Positions 7,577-15,852 of a DNA stretch of 64,000 nt are shown piece by piece (the first letter of the stretch is position 1; each line of letters opens with the position of its first letter). Source of the DNA: Streptomyces sp. NBC_00162 (GTDB lineage: Bacteria > Actinomycetota > Actinomycetes > Streptomycetales > Streptomycetaceae); NCBI RefSeq assembly GCF_024611995.1, contig NZ_CP102509.1:6882001-6946000 (forward strand), written 5' to 3'. Under the pieces are notes generated by a model that ran no database searches, had not been told where the DNA came from, and saw only the letters and a program-made list of their open reading frames with translations. Made by a program: the position numbers and the translations under genes.

Positions 7577-9007
7577 ATGACCACCCCGCTACTCCTGCTC
7601 GGCGCGGCTTTCGTCCTGATCCTCGCCAACGGTTTCTTCGTGGCAGCCGAATTCGGGCTCGTCACCGTGGAGAAGCCCGAGGCCGAGCGCGCCGCAGCCG
7701 ACGGTGACCGCCGTGCCCGCACGGTCGTCAAGGCCCTGCGGGAGCTGTCCTTCCAGCTCTCCGGCACCCAGCTCGGCATCACCATCACCTCCCTCGTGGT
7801 CGGCATGCTCGCCGAACCCGCCCTGGCCGCACTGCTGGCCGGGCCGCTCGCCGCGACCGGCCTGTCCGGGGGCGCCGCCTCCGGCGTCGCCGTGGTCATC
7901 GGGATGCTGCTCGCCTCCGCCGTCCAGATGGTCGTCGGCGAGCTCGTCCCGAAGAACTGGGCCATCTCCCGGCCGCTCCAGGTCGCCCGCTTCGTCGCCG
8001 GCCCCCAGCACGCCTTCTCCCGCGCCTTCCGGCCGGTGATCGCCGGCCTCAACGCCGTCGCCAACCGGCTCGTACGGGCGCTCGGCGTGGAGCCGACCGA
8101 GGAGATGGCCTCCGCCCGCACCCCCGGCGAACTGGTCTCCCTGGTCCGTCATTCGGCCCAGGCCGGCGCCCTCGAACAGGACACCGCCGACCTCTTCGTA
8201 CGGACCCTCTCGCTGGGCGAGCTCACGGCCCAGCACGTCATGACCCCCCGGGTGAAGGTCAGCGCCCTGATGCACACGGCCACCGCGGCCGACGTGCTCA
8301 ACCTGACCCGCGCCACGGGCAAGTCCCGCTTCCCGGTCTACCGCGACCGCATCGACGAGATCACCGGCGTGGTCCACCTCAAGGACGCCCTCGCCGTGCC
8401 CGAGCCGGAGCGCGCCCGTACCACCGTGGGCCGGATCAGCGTCGCCCCGCTGCTGGTGCCCGGCTCCCTGCCGGTGCAGCCGCTGCTGGAGCGGCTGCGC
8501 AGCGAACAGCCGATGGCCGTGGTCGTCGACGAGTACGGCGGCACCGCCGGTGTGGTCACCCTGGAGGACATCGTCGAGGAACTCGTCGGCGAGGTCCGAG
8601 ACGAGCACGACCTCGCGGAGGACGACGGACCCGAGCTGGCCGCCGTACCCGCCGAGGACGGCCGCCCCTCCTGGGAGGCCGACGGCAGCTGCCGGGTGCA
8701 GACACTGCGCCGGATAGGCCTGGAGGTGCCCGAGGGCCCGTACGAGACCGTCGCCGGCCTCGTAGCGGACCTCCTCGGCCGGATCCCCGCCCCCGGGGAC
8801 CGCGCGGAGCTTCCCGGCTGGCGGCTGTCCGTCCGTCAGGTCGGCCGCAACCGCGCGGAGCGGGTGCGGCTGGTCCGGCTCACGGCGGTCCCCGCGGCCG
8901 GTTCCTACGGGACCGCTCCCGAGGCCGGGCGCGCGGCACTGCGCGGCGCCGGCCGGCCCGACGCCCCGGCCCCGCAGCCGGCCGAGCTGGAGGGCGCTGC
9001 CCGATGA
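7577..9007 (+). CDS. CNNM/CorC-type membrane protein with CBS domains (first copy)
   Basis: This 476-aa protein belongs to the UPF0053/HlyC-CorC family, linked to Mg2+ export and often annotated hemolysin. The order is: N-terminal DUF21/CNNM membrane domain with three or four helices (residues 1-185, including FVLILANGFFVAAEFGLV and MVVGELVPKNWAI), two CBS domains (about 205-335, HVMTPRVKVSALM and VVVDEYGGTAGVVTLEDIVEELVGE), and a C-terminal CorC/HlyC FAD-like domain to about 430. A low-complexity tail follows. It overlaps the second copy by 4 nt (ATGA). Confidence 0.9.
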   Translation: MTTPLLLLGAAFVLILANGFFVAAEFGLVTVEKPEAERAAADGDRRARTVVKALRELSFQLSGTQLGITITSLVVGMLAEPALAALLAGPLAATGLSGGAASGVAVVIGMLLASAVQMVVGELVPKNWAISRPLQVARFVAGPQHAFSRAFRPVIAGLNAVANRLVRALGVEPTEEMASARTPGELVSLVRHSAQAGALEQDTADLFVRTLSLGELTAQHVMTPRVKVSALMHTATAADVLNLTRATGKSRFPVYRDRIDEITGVVHLKDALAVPEPERARTTVGRISVAPLLVPGSLPVQPLLERLRSEQPMAVVVDEYGGTAGVVTLEDIVEELVGEVRDEHDLAEDDGPELAAVPAEDGRPSWEADGSCRVQTLRRIGLEVPEGPYETVAGLVADLLGRIPAPGDRAELPGWRLSVRQVGRNRAERVRLVRLTAVPAAGSYGTAPEAGRAALRGAGRPDAPAPQPAELEGAAR

Positions 9008-10047
9008 ACGTGCTCCAGCTCCTCTTCGCCCTGCTGCTGGTCCTCGCCAACGGCTTCTTCGTCGGCGCCGAGTTCGCACTCGTCTCCGTACGGCGCAGCC
9101 AGATCGAGCCGCTCGCGGCGAACTCCAAGCGGGCCCGTCAGGTGCTCCACGGCCTGGAGAACCTGCCCCGCATGATGGCCGCCGCGCAGTTCGGCATCAC
9201 CATCTGCTCGCTCACCCTCGGCGCGGTCGCCGAACCCACCGTGGCCCGGCTGCTGGAGCCCGTCTTCCACGCCGTCCACGTACCGCAGGGCCTGATCCAC
9301 CCCCTCGGCTACGCCTTCGCGCTCGCCGCCGTGGTCTTCCTGCACCTGGTCATCGGCGAGATGGTCCCCAAGAACCTCGCCATGGCCGCCCCCGAGAAGA
9401 CCGCCCTGTGGTTCAGCCCCGGCCTGGTGGCCTTCGCCCGTCTGTGCGGGCCGGTCACCAGGGCGCTGGGGGCCTGCGCGCACCTGGTCCTGAGGCTCTT
9501 CAAGGTCGAGCCGAAGGACGAGGTCGAGGCCGTCTACACCAGCGCCCAGCTGGGGCGGCTCGTGGAGGACTCCCGGCAGGCCGGGCTCCTGGAGCCCGGT
9601 GAGCAGGAGCGCCTGGAGGACGCGCTCGAGCTGGGCAGCCGTCCGGTCACCGACGTGCTCCTCTCGCCGGGCCGTCTGGTCACGGTCGGCCCCTCCGCCA
9701 CCCCGCGGCAGATCGAGCAGCTGACGGTCCGCACCGGCTACTCCCGCTTCCCCGTCCGCTCCGAGAACGGCGCCTTCATGGGCTACCTGCACGTGAAGGA
9801 CGTGCTGGACCTGGAAGAGCGGGAGCGGGCCGTGCCGCAGCGGGTCTGGCGCCGGATGACCACCCTGTCCGCCACGCTCCCGCTGGACGACGCCCTCAGC
9901 GTCATGCGGAGGGACGCCACCCACCTGGCCCAGGTCGCCGATCCGGGGGGCCGGGTCCTGGGCCTGGTCGCCCTGGAGGACGTCCTGGAAATGCTGGTCG
10001 GCGAGGTCCGCGACCCGTCCCACCGAGTCCCGATGGCCCGCGCCTAG
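9004..10047 (+). CDS. CNNM/CorC-type membrane protein with CBS domains (second copy)
   Basis: This 347-aa paralogue of the preceding gene has a CNNM membrane domain (VLANGFFVGAEFALVSVRRSQ, HLVIGEMVPKNLAMA) and a CBS pair (GRLVTVGPSATPRQIEQL and GLVALEDVLEMLVGEV). Unlike its neighbour it ends right after the CBS pair and lacks the C-terminal CorC domain. The two are translationally coupled and probably form one transport complex. The MAAAQFGITICSLTLGAVAEP segment aligns with SGTQLGITITSLVVGMLAEP of the first copy, showing an old tandem duplication. Confidence 0.9.
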   Translation: MNVLQLLFALLLVLANGFFVGAEFALVSVRRSQIEPLAANSKRARQVLHGLENLPRMMAAAQFGITICSLTLGAVAEPTVARLLEPVFHAVHVPQGLIHPLGYAFALAAVVFLHLVIGEMVPKNLAMAAPEKTALWFSPGLVAFARLCGPVTRALGACAHLVLRLFKVEPKDEVEAVYTSAQLGRLVEDSRQAGLLEPGEQERLEDALELGSRPVTDVLLSPGRLVTVGPSATPRQIEQLTVRTGYSRFPVRSENGAFMGYLHVKDVLDLEERERAVPQRVWRRMTTLSATLPLDDALSVMRRDATHLAQVADPGGRVLGLVALEDVLEMLVGEVRDPSHRVPMARA

Positions 10048-10048
10048 C

Positions 10049-10107
10049 CCGAGCGCCGGCGGGGCTGGATTGCCCAGAGGGGCGATTCCGGCCCCGTCGG
10101 CGTTCGA
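10049..10107. terminator. Bidirectional terminator between convergent genes
   Basis: CGCCGGCGGGGCTGGAT (from 10054) pairs with ATTCCGGCCCCGTCGGCG (to 10103) around a 15-nt loop. It separates the plus-strand CorC pair from the minus-strand AAA+ gene, whose stop is at 10112. There is no T-run, as is usual in Streptomyces. Confidence 0.75.
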
Positions 10108-10111
10108 GCGG

Positions 10112-12022
10112 TCACAGCGGCGGCGGCTCCGGGCGGTCCTGGGGGCCGCGGCCCGACAGGACTTCCCCGTAGGCCTGCATCAGGTCCGGCAGCCGCAGCG
10201 TCGCCAGGTCGTCGCGGGACGGCTCACCGGGGAAGCCGGCCAGCCGCAGATCCCGGTACGCGCAGCTCTTCTCGTACAGGGTGCGCAGGAACCGGCCGTT
10301 GCCGAGCTCGTCGATCCAGCCCTGCTCCACCACGTGCCCGCTGATGCTGCGCAGTTCCTCCAGGGCCTCCTCGTCCCAGCCGTCCCCGTTCGCCTCCGCC
10401 AGCACCCCGCCGATCGCAGTCAGTTCCAGCGGCCGGTAGCTGGGGAAGTCCACCCGGGAGGTGAACCGGGAGGACAGCCCCGGATTGGCGGACAGCAGCC
10501 GGTCCATCCCGGCCGGATAGCCCGCCAGGATCACCACCAGGTGGTCCCGGTTGTCCTCGGCCCGCTTCAGCAGCACCTGGAGGGCCTCGTCCCCGTACGC
10601 GTCACCCTTGCTGTAGCCCGAGTTGGAGAGGCTGTACGCCTCGTCCACGAACAGCACCCCGCCGATCGCCGAATCGATCAGCTCGTTCGCCTTCACGGCG
10701 GTCTGGCCGAGGAACTCACCCACCAGGTCGGCGCGTTGGGCCTCCACCAGATGATCGCCGCCCAGCAGGCCCAGCGCGTAGAACACCCGGCCCAGGATCC
10801 GGGCCACCGTCGTCTTGCCCGTGCCGGAGGGCCCGGAGAACACGAAGTGCCGTTTCGGCGGCTGCACCGGCAGCCCCTGCCCCGCCCGCAGCCGCGCCAT
10901 GTGCAGCTGCGCGGAGAGCGCCTTCACCTGCCGCTTGACCGGCTCCAGCCCCACCATCCGCTCCAGCTCCGCCAGCGCCTCGGCGAGCGCCTCCGGGTCG
11001 GCCGGTCCGGCCGGCAGTCCCGTGGGCGCGCCCTGCGGCGGCACGGACACCTTGCGCCGTGCGCCCTCCACCCGGCCCGCGGGGGGCGGCGAGGTCAGCG
11101 GGTCGGGCTCCGCCTGGCCGTCCGCCGCGATGTCCTGGACGGGACCGCCGCCGCCCAGCGCCACCGCCGCGAAGTCCCCGCCCGCCGGGGGTGGGCCGTG
11201 CCCGCCGTAGCTCCCGAATCCGGAGTACCCGGCCATCCCGGCCATGCCGTCGGTGTCGTCGCCGTCCTCGATGGCCGTCAGCCGGGCCGCGGTGTCCATG
11301 AACGCCGGGTCCACCCGGTGCACCGCCCGGTACAGCGGCAGCGCCGCCGCACTGCGCCCGGTGCCCTCGTGCGCCCGCGCCAGCCAGTAGCGCAGCTCCT
11401 TGCGCTGCGGCTGCTCGCTGCGGCACCGCATCAGCGCCGCCGACAGCATCGGTTCCGCCTGCCCGTACATCTCCAGCCGGACCCGGGCCATCCCGCCGAA
11501 CAGCCCCGCCTCGATGCCCAGCAGCGGATCGTCCACCAGCGGCTCGGTCTGCCGGACCAACTGCTCCCAGTCCTTGACCAGATAGGCCCGGCAGGCGTGC
11601 AGGAACCGCACCTGCGGATCGGTGTCCACCGGGGGCAGGGCGGCGAGTGCCTGGTCCAGCTCGGGGACGTGGCGGCCGTCCAGCCAGTGCGAGGCGTGGG
11701 CCAGCAGCAGGTCCCGCCGGCTCTCCAGCACCGGCTGCACCCACCAGCCCAGCCAGTACCAGGAGTTCAGGGTCCGCCGGTGCCGGGCCCGCTGTTCCCC
11801 GAAGCGGTCCCGGTGCGCGTACATGCGCAATAACGCGTTGGTGGTGTCGACCCGGAGCGCGTGCAGGCCCAGCCAGGCGTCGGCCATCGCGGGATCGAGT
11901 CCAACGGCCGCCCGGAACTCCTCCTCGGCCTGCGGATAGGCGCCCATGGTGCAGGCGTCGACCCCGCGCAGCCAGGCCAGTTCGGCCGGGGCGTGCGTGC
12001 TGCCCGGCGTGCCGAAATCCAT
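10112..12022 (-). CDS. EccA/CbxX-type AAA+ ATPase with TPR-like N-terminus
   Basis: This 636-aa protein has a helical TPR-like N-terminal region (about residues 15-290; the AYPQAEEEFRAAVGLDP repeat is clear), a low-complexity Gly/Pro linker (about 295-350) and one C-terminal AAA+ domain of the CbxX/CfqX family. Walker A is GPSGTGKTT and Walker B is GVLFVDEAYSL. The arrangement is that of EccA, the cytosolic ATPase of type VII secretion, but no ESX genes are near. ATG 12022 follows GGGGGA; the frame stays open for 37 more codons upstream. Substrate unknown. Confidence 0.88.
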   Translation of the reverse strand: MDFGTPGSTHAPAELAWLRGVDACTMGAYPQAEEEFRAAVGLDPAMADAWLGLHALRVDTTNALLRMYAHRDRFGEQRARHRRTLNSWYWLGWWVQPVLESRRDLLLAHASHWLDGRHVPELDQALAALPPVDTDPQVRFLHACRAYLVKDWEQLVRQTEPLVDDPLLGIEAGLFGGMARVRLEMYGQAEPMLSAALMRCRSEQPQRKELRYWLARAHEGTGRSAAALPLYRAVHRVDPAFMDTAARLTAIEDGDDTDGMAGMAGYSGFGSYGGHGPPPAGGDFAAVALGGGGPVQDIAADGQAEPDPLTSPPPAGRVEGARRKVSVPPQGAPTGLPAGPADPEALAEALAELERMVGLEPVKRQVKALSAQLHMARLRAGQGLPVQPPKRHFVFSGPSGTGKTTVARILGRVFYALGLLGGDHLVEAQRADLVGEFLGQTAVKANELIDSAIGGVLFVDEAYSLSNSGYSKGDAYGDEALQVLLKRAEDNRDHLVVILAGYPAGMDRLLSANPGLSSRFTSRVDFPSYRPLELTAIGGVLAEANGDGWDEEALEELRSISGHVVEQGWIDELGNGRFLRTLYEKSCAYRDLRLAGFPGEPSRDDLATLRLPDLMQAYGEVLSGRGPQDRPEPPPL

Positions 12023-12127
12023 CACGTCCCCCACAAGCCTGCCCCCGTGGTGCGCGGCAACCCCCGCTTCGAGTGCGTGAGTTGCCCATTGCGCCGATGA
12101 AATCAGGGCTGCATCGTACCTGCGGTT

Positions 12128-12149
12128 TCGCACCTTACGTAGGGTGCGA
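12128..12149. promoter_or_regulatory. 22-bp near-perfect palindrome upstream of the AAA+ gene
   Basis: TCGCACC (12128-12134) is mirrored by GGTGCGA (12143-12149) around TTACGTAG, giving an almost perfect inverted repeat. It lies about 110 bp upstream of the AAA+ start, beside a minus-strand TACGAT (12119-12114) that could be its -10. It has the size of a dimeric repressor site. No local regulator can be assigned. Confidence 0.45.
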
Positions 12150-12207
12150 CGGGCCCGGTTCGGGGGTGTGTCCCGGGCGTGCCCGGTGACTCTGGGTGAA
12201 GGTGGGG

Positions 12208-12263
12208 GTGATCGGGGGCAGCACGAAGCCCCCGATCACGGGGGAACGACCGGGGGCTTCGTG
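12208..12263 (-). terminator. Competing hairpins downstream of the uridine-kinase-like gene
   Basis: Three segments can form two exclusive stems: GTGATCGGGGGC (12208-12219) with GCCCCCGATCAC (12228-12239), or CACGAAGCCCCCG (12222-12234) with CGGGGGCTTCGTG (12251-12263). Both are perfect. The simplest reading is a strong terminator for the minus-strand gene ending at 12368. The shared middle segment would also allow attenuation. Confidence 0.65.
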
Positions 12264-12367
12264 TGTGCGGCGGCCGGTAAAAGCCCCGCATTGAGAACGT
12301 AAGGCCGGTGCGGGCCCCAGGTCAAGCAGGTCGGTGGAGCCCCGGCGGAGCGGAATCCCGGGACCGC

Positions 12368-13003
12368 TCAGGCCCGGGGGAGTCCGTCGCTCTCGGTGAC
12401 GGAAGCGGGTGTTCGGGCGGTCGCACTGGTCCCGGAAGACCACTCGTATCCCGTACCGCTCTGGCGTACCAGGGTGTCGGCGAAGGGGCGCGAAGGGTCG
12501 TCCGAGAAGTGCGCGAGCTCCGCGCGCTCCCATCCGTCCCAGAAATCGGAAAGTTCACGCCCGTCCCGGTTTCGCCCCCGTCCCCAGGACTTCTCGCGCG
12601 GCGTCTCCATCCACAGCAGCCGCGCCAGATGCGGGCGCAGCGCCCGCCGGCCGGCCCCGACTCCCTCGACGAGGAGCACCGGCGCCGGCTCCAGCACCCG
12701 CTCCGGGCCGAAGCGGCGCTCCACCCAGTCGTACGGGGCCCAGTGCGCGGGCCGCCCGGCCGCCAGCGGCTCCAGCACCTGCGTCCGCAGTCGCTCCTGC
12801 CAGCCGAAGAGCTCCTCGTGGGTGGCCACGTCGTCCAGGTGCAGCACCGGGGCACCGGCCAGGGCTTCCGCCAGCCGCTCGGCGAAGGTGCTCTTCCCGG
12901 AGCCGGCGTGCCCGTCGATCCCGACGAGCCGTACCGGGCCGAGGGACGGAGGCAGCGCGGAGAGGTCCCGCGCGAGGGACTCGAGTGACAGGTGTGGCTC
13001 CAC
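12368..13003 (-). CDS. Uridine kinase-like P-loop protein
   Basis: This 211-aa P-loop kinase of the uridine kinase/phosphoribulokinase type has Walker A GHAGSGKSTFA near residues 30-40, LHLDDVATHEELFGW, which resembles the substrate-binding DDF motif, and VLLVEGVGAGR as the Walker B-like strand. It may phosphorylate a nucleoside or related small molecule; the substrate is not evident. The frame is open far upstream, so the start is uncertain. GTG 13003 gives a family-like N-terminus. A strong hairpin follows the stop. It diverges from the C39 peptidase gene. Confidence 0.78.
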   Translation of the reverse strand: MEPHLSLESLARDLSALPPSLGPVRLVGIDGHAGSGKSTFAERLAEALAGAPVLHLDDVATHEELFGWQERLRTQVLEPLAAGRPAHWAPYDWVERRFGPERVLEPAPVLLVEGVGAGRRALRPHLARLLWMETPREKSWGRGRNRDGRELSDFWDGWERAELAHFSDDPSRPFADTLVRQSGTGYEWSSGTSATARTPASVTESDGLPRA

Positions 13004-13112
13004 CCGACCAGCGTAGACAGGGCCGACACGAGGCGCGGCTTCGGCCCGCGGCTGCCGGGAACTGGAAGGGTGAAGCCACCGAAGCACCCACCCACCCTGG
13101 GGGAACCTCGCG

Positions 13113-14474
13113 ATGACCGCACCCACGCCGCGCAGGGCCGTACTCGTCGCCGCACTCGTCGTCGCCACTGCGGCCACCGCCGCCACCGTCTCCGGCGGCG
13201 GTGCCTCCGCTGCCGCGGCGTCCGCCCCCCGGGGCCCGGGCCGGAATGTCGACAACCGGTTCTGGTTCTCGTACGAGCACTGGCTGGCCGGCGCCCACGA
13301 GGGCACCGCCGCCGCGGGAGGCGCCCGCCCCGGCCTGGAGATCAGGACCGCGGCGGGCCGTACCGAGTACGCCGACCCGCACACCGGGAAGAAGAGCGTC
13401 TGGGAGTACGCCACCTGGACCTCCCCCGTGCACCGCTCGGCCGTCCCCGCCACGGAGGCCATCGCCTCCTGGAACGCCCGTACCCCCGCCGGGACCTGGA
13501 TCCAGATCGAACTGCGGGGCACCTACGACGACGGCACCGCCACCCCCTGGTACGTCATGGGCCGCTGGGCCTCCGGGGACGGCGACATCCGCCGCACCTC
13601 CCTGGACGGCCAGACCGACGGCCTGTCCACCGTCTGGACCGACACCCTGGCCGTCGACGCCCCGGCGGGCGGCCTGCGCCTCACCGACTGGCAGCTGCGC
13701 CTGACCCTGTACCGCAGGCCGGGCGCCGACCGCGGGCCCACCGTGTGGCTGGCCGGGGCCATGGTCTCCGACGTTCCGGACCGGTTCACCGTCCCCGCCT
13801 CCACCCCCTCCGGCCAGGCCCACGAGCTGAAGGTCCCGCGCTACTCGCAGGAGGTCCACACCGGGCGGTACCCCGAGTACGACAACGGGGGAGAGGCCTG
13901 GTGCAGCCCCACCTCCTCCCAGATGGTCATCGAGTTCTGGGGCCGCAGGGCCGACGCCGGCTCCACGGCGTGGGTCAATCCGCGGTACTCCGACCCCCAG
14001 GTGTGCCACGCGGCCCGCTCCACCTACGACGCCGCCTACAAGGGCTGCGGCAACTGGCCCTTCAACGCCGCCTACGCCGCCACCTACCGCACGCTCGCCG
14101 GCGTCGTCACCCGCCTCGCCTCCCTCGCCGACCTGGAGACCCTGGTCCGGGTCGGGATCCCGGTCATCACCTCGCAGTCGTTCCGCGCCGAGGAACTCAC
14201 CGGCGCCGGCTACGGCACCGCCGGCCACCTGATGACCGTCATCGGGTTCACGTCCGCCGGGGACGTCGTCGTCAACGACCCCCACTCGCCCGACAACCCG
14301 TCCGTACGCCGTGTCTACAAGCGCCGCGAGTTCGAGAACGTCTGGCTGCGCACCAAGCGCCACAACGCGGCCGGGAAGGTCGTCTCGGGCGCCGGAGGGG
14401 TCTGCTACCTCTACGCTCCGGCCGTGCCGGGCCCGGCGCAGATCGTGGCGCTACGGGCGGTCGGGGTGCTCTGA
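13113..14474 (+). CDS. Secreted C39-type cysteine peptidase
   Basis: This 453-aa exported protein has a signal peptide at residues 1-38 (Ala-rich, AAAASA end) and a beta-rich N-terminal domain of about 190 residues (WFSYEHWLAG, WIQIELRGTYDDG). The C-terminal domain is peptidase C39-like, with the nucleophile Cys in EAWCSPTSSQMV, the His in GHLMTVIGF and the following VVVNDP as the third catalytic position. Such proteins are frequent in Streptomyces and act outside the cell; the target is unknown. It is unlike ABC-transporter C39 domains, which are fused to membrane segments. Confidence 0.87.
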   Translation: MTAPTPRRAVLVAALVVATAATAATVSGGGASAAAASAPRGPGRNVDNRFWFSYEHWLAGAHEGTAAAGGARPGLEIRTAAGRTEYADPHTGKKSVWEYATWTSPVHRSAVPATEAIASWNARTPAGTWIQIELRGTYDDGTATPWYVMGRWASGDGDIRRTSLDGQTDGLSTVWTDTLAVDAPAGGLRLTDWQLRLTLYRRPGADRGPTVWLAGAMVSDVPDRFTVPASTPSGQAHELKVPRYSQEVHTGRYPEYDNGGEAWCSPTSSQMVIEFWGRRADAGSTAWVNPRYSDPQVCHAARSTYDAAYKGCGNWPFNAAYAATYRTLAGVVTRLASLADLETLVRVGIPVITSQSFRAEELTGAGYGTAGHLMTVIGFTSAGDVVVNDPHSPDNPSVRRVYKRREFENVWLRTKRHNAAGKVVSGAGGVCYLYAPAVPGPAQIVALRAVGVL

Positions 14475-14481
14475 CACATGC

Positions 14482-14495
14482 TTCGAAACTTCGAA
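14482..14495. promoter_or_regulatory. TTCGAA-AC-TTCGAA repeat upstream of the SPW gene
   Basis: Two TTCGAA hexamers (14482-14487 and 14490-14495), each self-complementary, sit 2 bp apart, 86 bp before the SPW-protein ATG. A TTGACC at 14504-14509 follows, but no convincing -10 was found at the normal spacing. The repeat could be an operator. Confidence 0.3.
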
Positions 14496-14581
14496 ACACA
14501 CCTTTGACCTGGCGGCTCGTATGGGCGGAACATATTGGGGTAAACGGCAGATAAAGGCTTCTCAAGGAGAGGCGGCCAGCC

Positions 14582-15013
14582 ATGACCACCCATTCGAGCA
14601 TCGAGCACCACCCTGATCTCGCCGAGATGCGCACGCGCTTCGAGCGGGTGACCAGCACTCCCGCTGCGCAAGCTGTGGAGGCGTTGTCACTGGTCACCGG
14701 CCTGTACCTGGCGGCCTCGCCGTGGATCGCCGGGTTCAGCACCCTCACCCCGCTGGCTGTCAACAACCTGATCGCCGGCCTGGCGTTCTGCCTGTGCATG
14801 GGCGGTCTGGGTTCTGCCTACGAACGCACCCACGCCATGGCGTGGACCGCGGTCGCCCTCGGTGCGTGGACGATCATCGCCCCGTGGGCCATCGCAGGCG
14901 AGATGGACACCACCCGCACGGTGGTCAGCAACGTCATCACCGGAGCCGTCGCCCTGTGCCTCGGCCTCGCGATGGCGGGCATGGCCGGCCGCAACCGGGA
15001 GGCCCGCCTCTGA
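14582..15013 (+). CDS. SPW-repeat membrane protein
   Basis: This 143-aa membrane protein has about four hydrophobic helices in two repeats. Each repeat contains the signature that names the family: AASPWIAGF near residue 45 and IAPWAIAG near residue 100. A hydrophilic N-terminal stretch (HPDLAEMRTRFERV) precedes the first helix. Function unknown; such proteins are often stress-associated in actinobacteria, but nothing in the sequence proves that here. The ATG follows AAGGAGAGGCGGCC. It appears monocistronic. Confidence 0.85.
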   Translation: MTTHSSIEHHPDLAEMRTRFERVTSTPAAQAVEALSLVTGLYLAASPWIAGFSTLTPLAVNNLIAGLAFCLCMGGLGSAYERTHAMAWTAVALGAWTIIAPWAIAGEMDTTRTVVSNVITGAVALCLGLAMAGMAGRNREARL

Positions 15014-15155
15014 CCGGGACGCCGTGAGGATCCTCATCGGCCGGGTCCCGGCCGCACTGGTACTCCAGGGCGGCCGGGGCCCGGCGGCGTGACGCGCGCC
15101 ACCCGTGACCATCGTCTCTACCGCGAAGGCCGCGAACGCTGGCACATTGGACACC

Positions 15156-15308
15156 ATGACCGCCAACAGCGCCGCACCCGACGCCCCCGCCCGAAGCCTC
15201 ATCCGCACCGGGGGCCCCAAGGACGATTCCTCCTGGCTGGAGCACGTGCTCGGCTGGACGCTCGTCGTGGTGGTGGCCATGTTCGTCACCCAGGTCGGCT
15301 GGCTGTAA
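15156..15308 (+). CDS. Small membrane protein (SCO1431-like)
   Basis: This 50-aa protein has a polar N-terminus and one C-terminal helix (VLGWTLVVVVAMFVTQVGW). It resembles the short actinobacterial membrane proteins named after S. coelicolor SCO1431. ATG 15156 is preferred; an in-frame GTG at 15105 would add 17 residues without a ribosome site. A hairpin with a T-run follows within 40 bp, which supports a separate short transcript. Function unknown. Confidence 0.65.
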   Translation: MTANSAAPDAPARSLIRTGGPKDDSSWLEHVLGWTLVVVVAMFVTQVGWL

Positions 15309-15344
15309 CCCTCCCCGGCCCTCCCTGGCCGCCCCGCACCCGCG

Positions 15345-15375
15345 CGCCCGTCACGTTCCTCGTGGCGGGCGTTTT
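15345..15375 (+). terminator. Intrinsic terminator after the small membrane protein
   Basis: CGCCCGTCACG (15345-15355) pairs with CGTGGCGGGCG (15361-15371) around a 5-nt loop and is followed by TTTT (15372-15375). This is one of few terminators here with a T-run. Confidence 0.8.
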
Positions 15376-15399
15376 CGCGTCCCCCGACGGCGTGCCTGT

Positions 15400-15450
15400 T
15401 TGACGGAAGTGGATCACGCCTGCACTATTCCACTAATCAGATAGTGGAAT
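15400..15450 (+). promoter_or_regulatory. GntR operon promoter and operator
   Basis: TTGACG (15400-15405) and CACTAT (15423-15428) form a -35/-10 pair with 17-bp spacing. A perfect 9-bp inverted repeat, ATTCCACTA (15427-15435) and TAGTGGAAT (15442-15450), starts at the -10 and ends just before the ribosome site of the gntR gene. This is the layout of an autoregulatory YtrA-type operator. Confidence 0.75.
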
Positions 15451-15462
15451 GAGGTGAAGAGC

Positions 15463-15852
15463 ATGGAATTCCGGGTCGACCGGCGCAGCGGCGTCGCCAC
15501 CTACCTACAGCTCGTCACCCAGGTCAAACAGGCGCTGCGACTCGGCGTACTGGAGCCCGGCGACAGGCTGCCCACGGCCCGGGAGGTGGTGGAGGCCACC
15601 GCGATCAACCCGAACACCGTGCTCAAGGCGTACCGGGAGCTGGAGCGCGAAGGACTCGTCGAACCACGCCCCGGCGCGGGCACCTTCGTACGGCGCTCCC
15701 TCTCCCGCCCCGAGGCCGCCGCGGACTCACCGCTGCGCCTCGAACTGTCGGCCTGGATGGCCCGGGCGCGCGAGGCGGGCCTGGACCGCGAGGACATCAC
15801 GGCGCTGATCACGGCCGCCGTGGACGCAAACTTCAGAGAGGACACCACGTGA
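15463..15852 (+). CDS. GntR regulator, YtrA subfamily
   Basis: This 129-aa repressor-type protein has an N-terminal winged helix (residues 8-75, with TYLQLVTQVKQALRLGVL, RLPTAREVVEATAINPNTVL and RELEREGLVEPRPGAGTFV) and only a short helical tail, as in YtrA-type regulators that control ABC transporters. ATG 15463 is chosen because GAGGTG lies 6 nt upstream; GTG 15454 is inside that site. It overlaps the ABC ATPase gene by 4 nt. The inverted repeat over its promoter is the likely binding site. The ligand is unknown. Confidence 0.88.
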   Translation: MEFRVDRRSGVATYLQLVTQVKQALRLGVLEPGDRLPTAREVVEATAINPNTVLKAYRELEREGLVEPRPGAGTFVRRSLSRPEAAADSPLRLELSAWMARAREAGLDREDITALITAAVDANFREDTT

